From positions 1-20,860 of the forward strand of contig CAYSPM010000033.1 in the NCBI GenBank assembly GCA_964432925.1: 20,860 bases of DNA, given 5' to 3'. The position numbers were made by a program, and so were the translations under genes. Each line of letters begins with the position of its first letter. Position 1 is the stretch's first letter. The notes under the pieces were generated by a model. That model had not been told where the DNA came from and made no database searches. It saw only the letters and a list, made by a program, of their open reading frames with translations. This document shows, in pieces, positions 20,500-20,860 of the stretch. Source of the DNA: CAYNTC01 sp964432925. GTDB lineage: Bacteria; Planctomycetota; Phycisphaerae; Sedimentisphaerales; Anaerobacaceae.

Positions 20500-20859
20500 T
20501 CACTGCGTTTTATTATCAGCTTGAACGTTCATCACATTAGGATCGACCACACGGATATCATCAAAATAAAAATGTATTCCCTTTAAGTCGCCGTATTCCG
20601 GCACTATCTCGAAACGTTCGGTGGCGGCCCAGTTAAAATCGCCAACCGGACTAAACCAGCTATCATCCCATGAGCCGTGCTCCGTAAATGAATCAAGTGG
20701 AATTTGCAAATGTTCCCATTCGCCATTCCACGTAGCAATACTTTGATCAATTGTGTATCGCATGCGCCAAGGGCGATCATTGGGATCGTCTGTTTTGGTA
20801 TCCACAAACCGGATGTCAATTTTAGCATTTGGATTATTACATCGAATCCAAAAATCAAT
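20500..20859 (-). CDS. C-terminal end of a probable carbohydrate-binding protein (5' end beyond window)
   Basis: The frame is open from the window edge to a TGA at 20502-20500, giving at least 119 residues. The visible part looks like the end of a galactose-binding-like or CBM jelly-roll domain: IRFVDTKTDDPNDRPWRMRY, WNGEWEHLQIPLDSF, FNWAATERFEIVPEYGD, then GIHFYFDDIRVVDP. This strand order, ending in FDDI, is common in planctomycetal carbohydrate-active proteins. A GTG at 20805 could start a short protein, but the frame continues upstream with sensible sequence, so I treat it as partial. It is convergent with the CHAT-like gene across the terminator. The catalytic part, if any, is not visible. 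Confidence 0.75.
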   Translation of the reverse strand: MDFWIRCNNPNAKIDIRFVDTKTDDPNDRPWRMRYTIDQSIATWNGEWEHLQIPLDSFTEHGSWDDSWFSPVGDFNWAATERFEIVPEYGDLKGIHFYFDDIRVVDPNVMNVQADNKTQ

Positions 20860-20860
20860 T

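Overview
The window looks like a contig from an uncultured member of the Planctomycetota, most likely class Phycisphaerae. This is inferred from content, not from a search. The clues are a GLUG-repeat/LamG surface protein of the type common in that group, secreted proteins with duplicated 'IDDFESYTDN' beta-domains, a GH10 xylanase, long TPR proteins and moderate GC. No rRNA, phage block or CRISPR array is visible.

Region 1 (1-8240, all minus strand) is a motility operon. In transcription order it holds a membrane-anchored TPR protein (8140-5582, TTG start), a secreted TPR protein (4-bp overlap), a sigma-54 activator with a receiver-like domain that lacks the phospho-acceptor Asp, fliL, fliM (4-bp overlap), fliN and flhA (cut by the window edge). 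A near-canonical -24/-12 promoter lies 84 bp upstream of the first start codon. The operon therefore appears to be a sigma-54 transcription unit that encodes its own activator.

Region 2 (8241-12482) is mixed housekeeping. It has a secreted SagB/ThcOx-type nitroreductase and a small four-helix membrane protein on minus, then tRNA-Ser(GGA) and glutamine-dependent NAD+ synthetase (nadE) on plus. The intergenic gaps carry dispersed repeats.

Region 3 (12483-15970) is a GLUG/LamG surface protein followed by a scrap zone: a gltX fragment of 121 codons, an IS110-family transposase N-terminal remnant, a degenerate 7-bp repeat array, a nested dispersed repeat and a bidirectional terminator.

Region 4 (15971-20860) concerns extracellular polymers: a GH10 xylanase (minus), a 722-bp gap with a candidate structured leader, a secreted protein with a caspase/CHAT-like His/Cys arrangement and two tandem beta-domains (plus), a strong terminator, and the C-terminal end of another probable carbohydrate-binding protein (minus, cut by the edge).

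The most unusual signal is not a gene. Short GC-rich palindromic elements of at least four families sit in frame inside four of the seven motility-operon genes and recur in intergenic DNA. They resemble the behaviour of Rickettsia palindromic elements. Three separate arrays with a 7-bp period but different unit sequences, and a 36-bp hairpin nested inside a larger dispersed repeat, point to a genome heavily loaded with small repeats.
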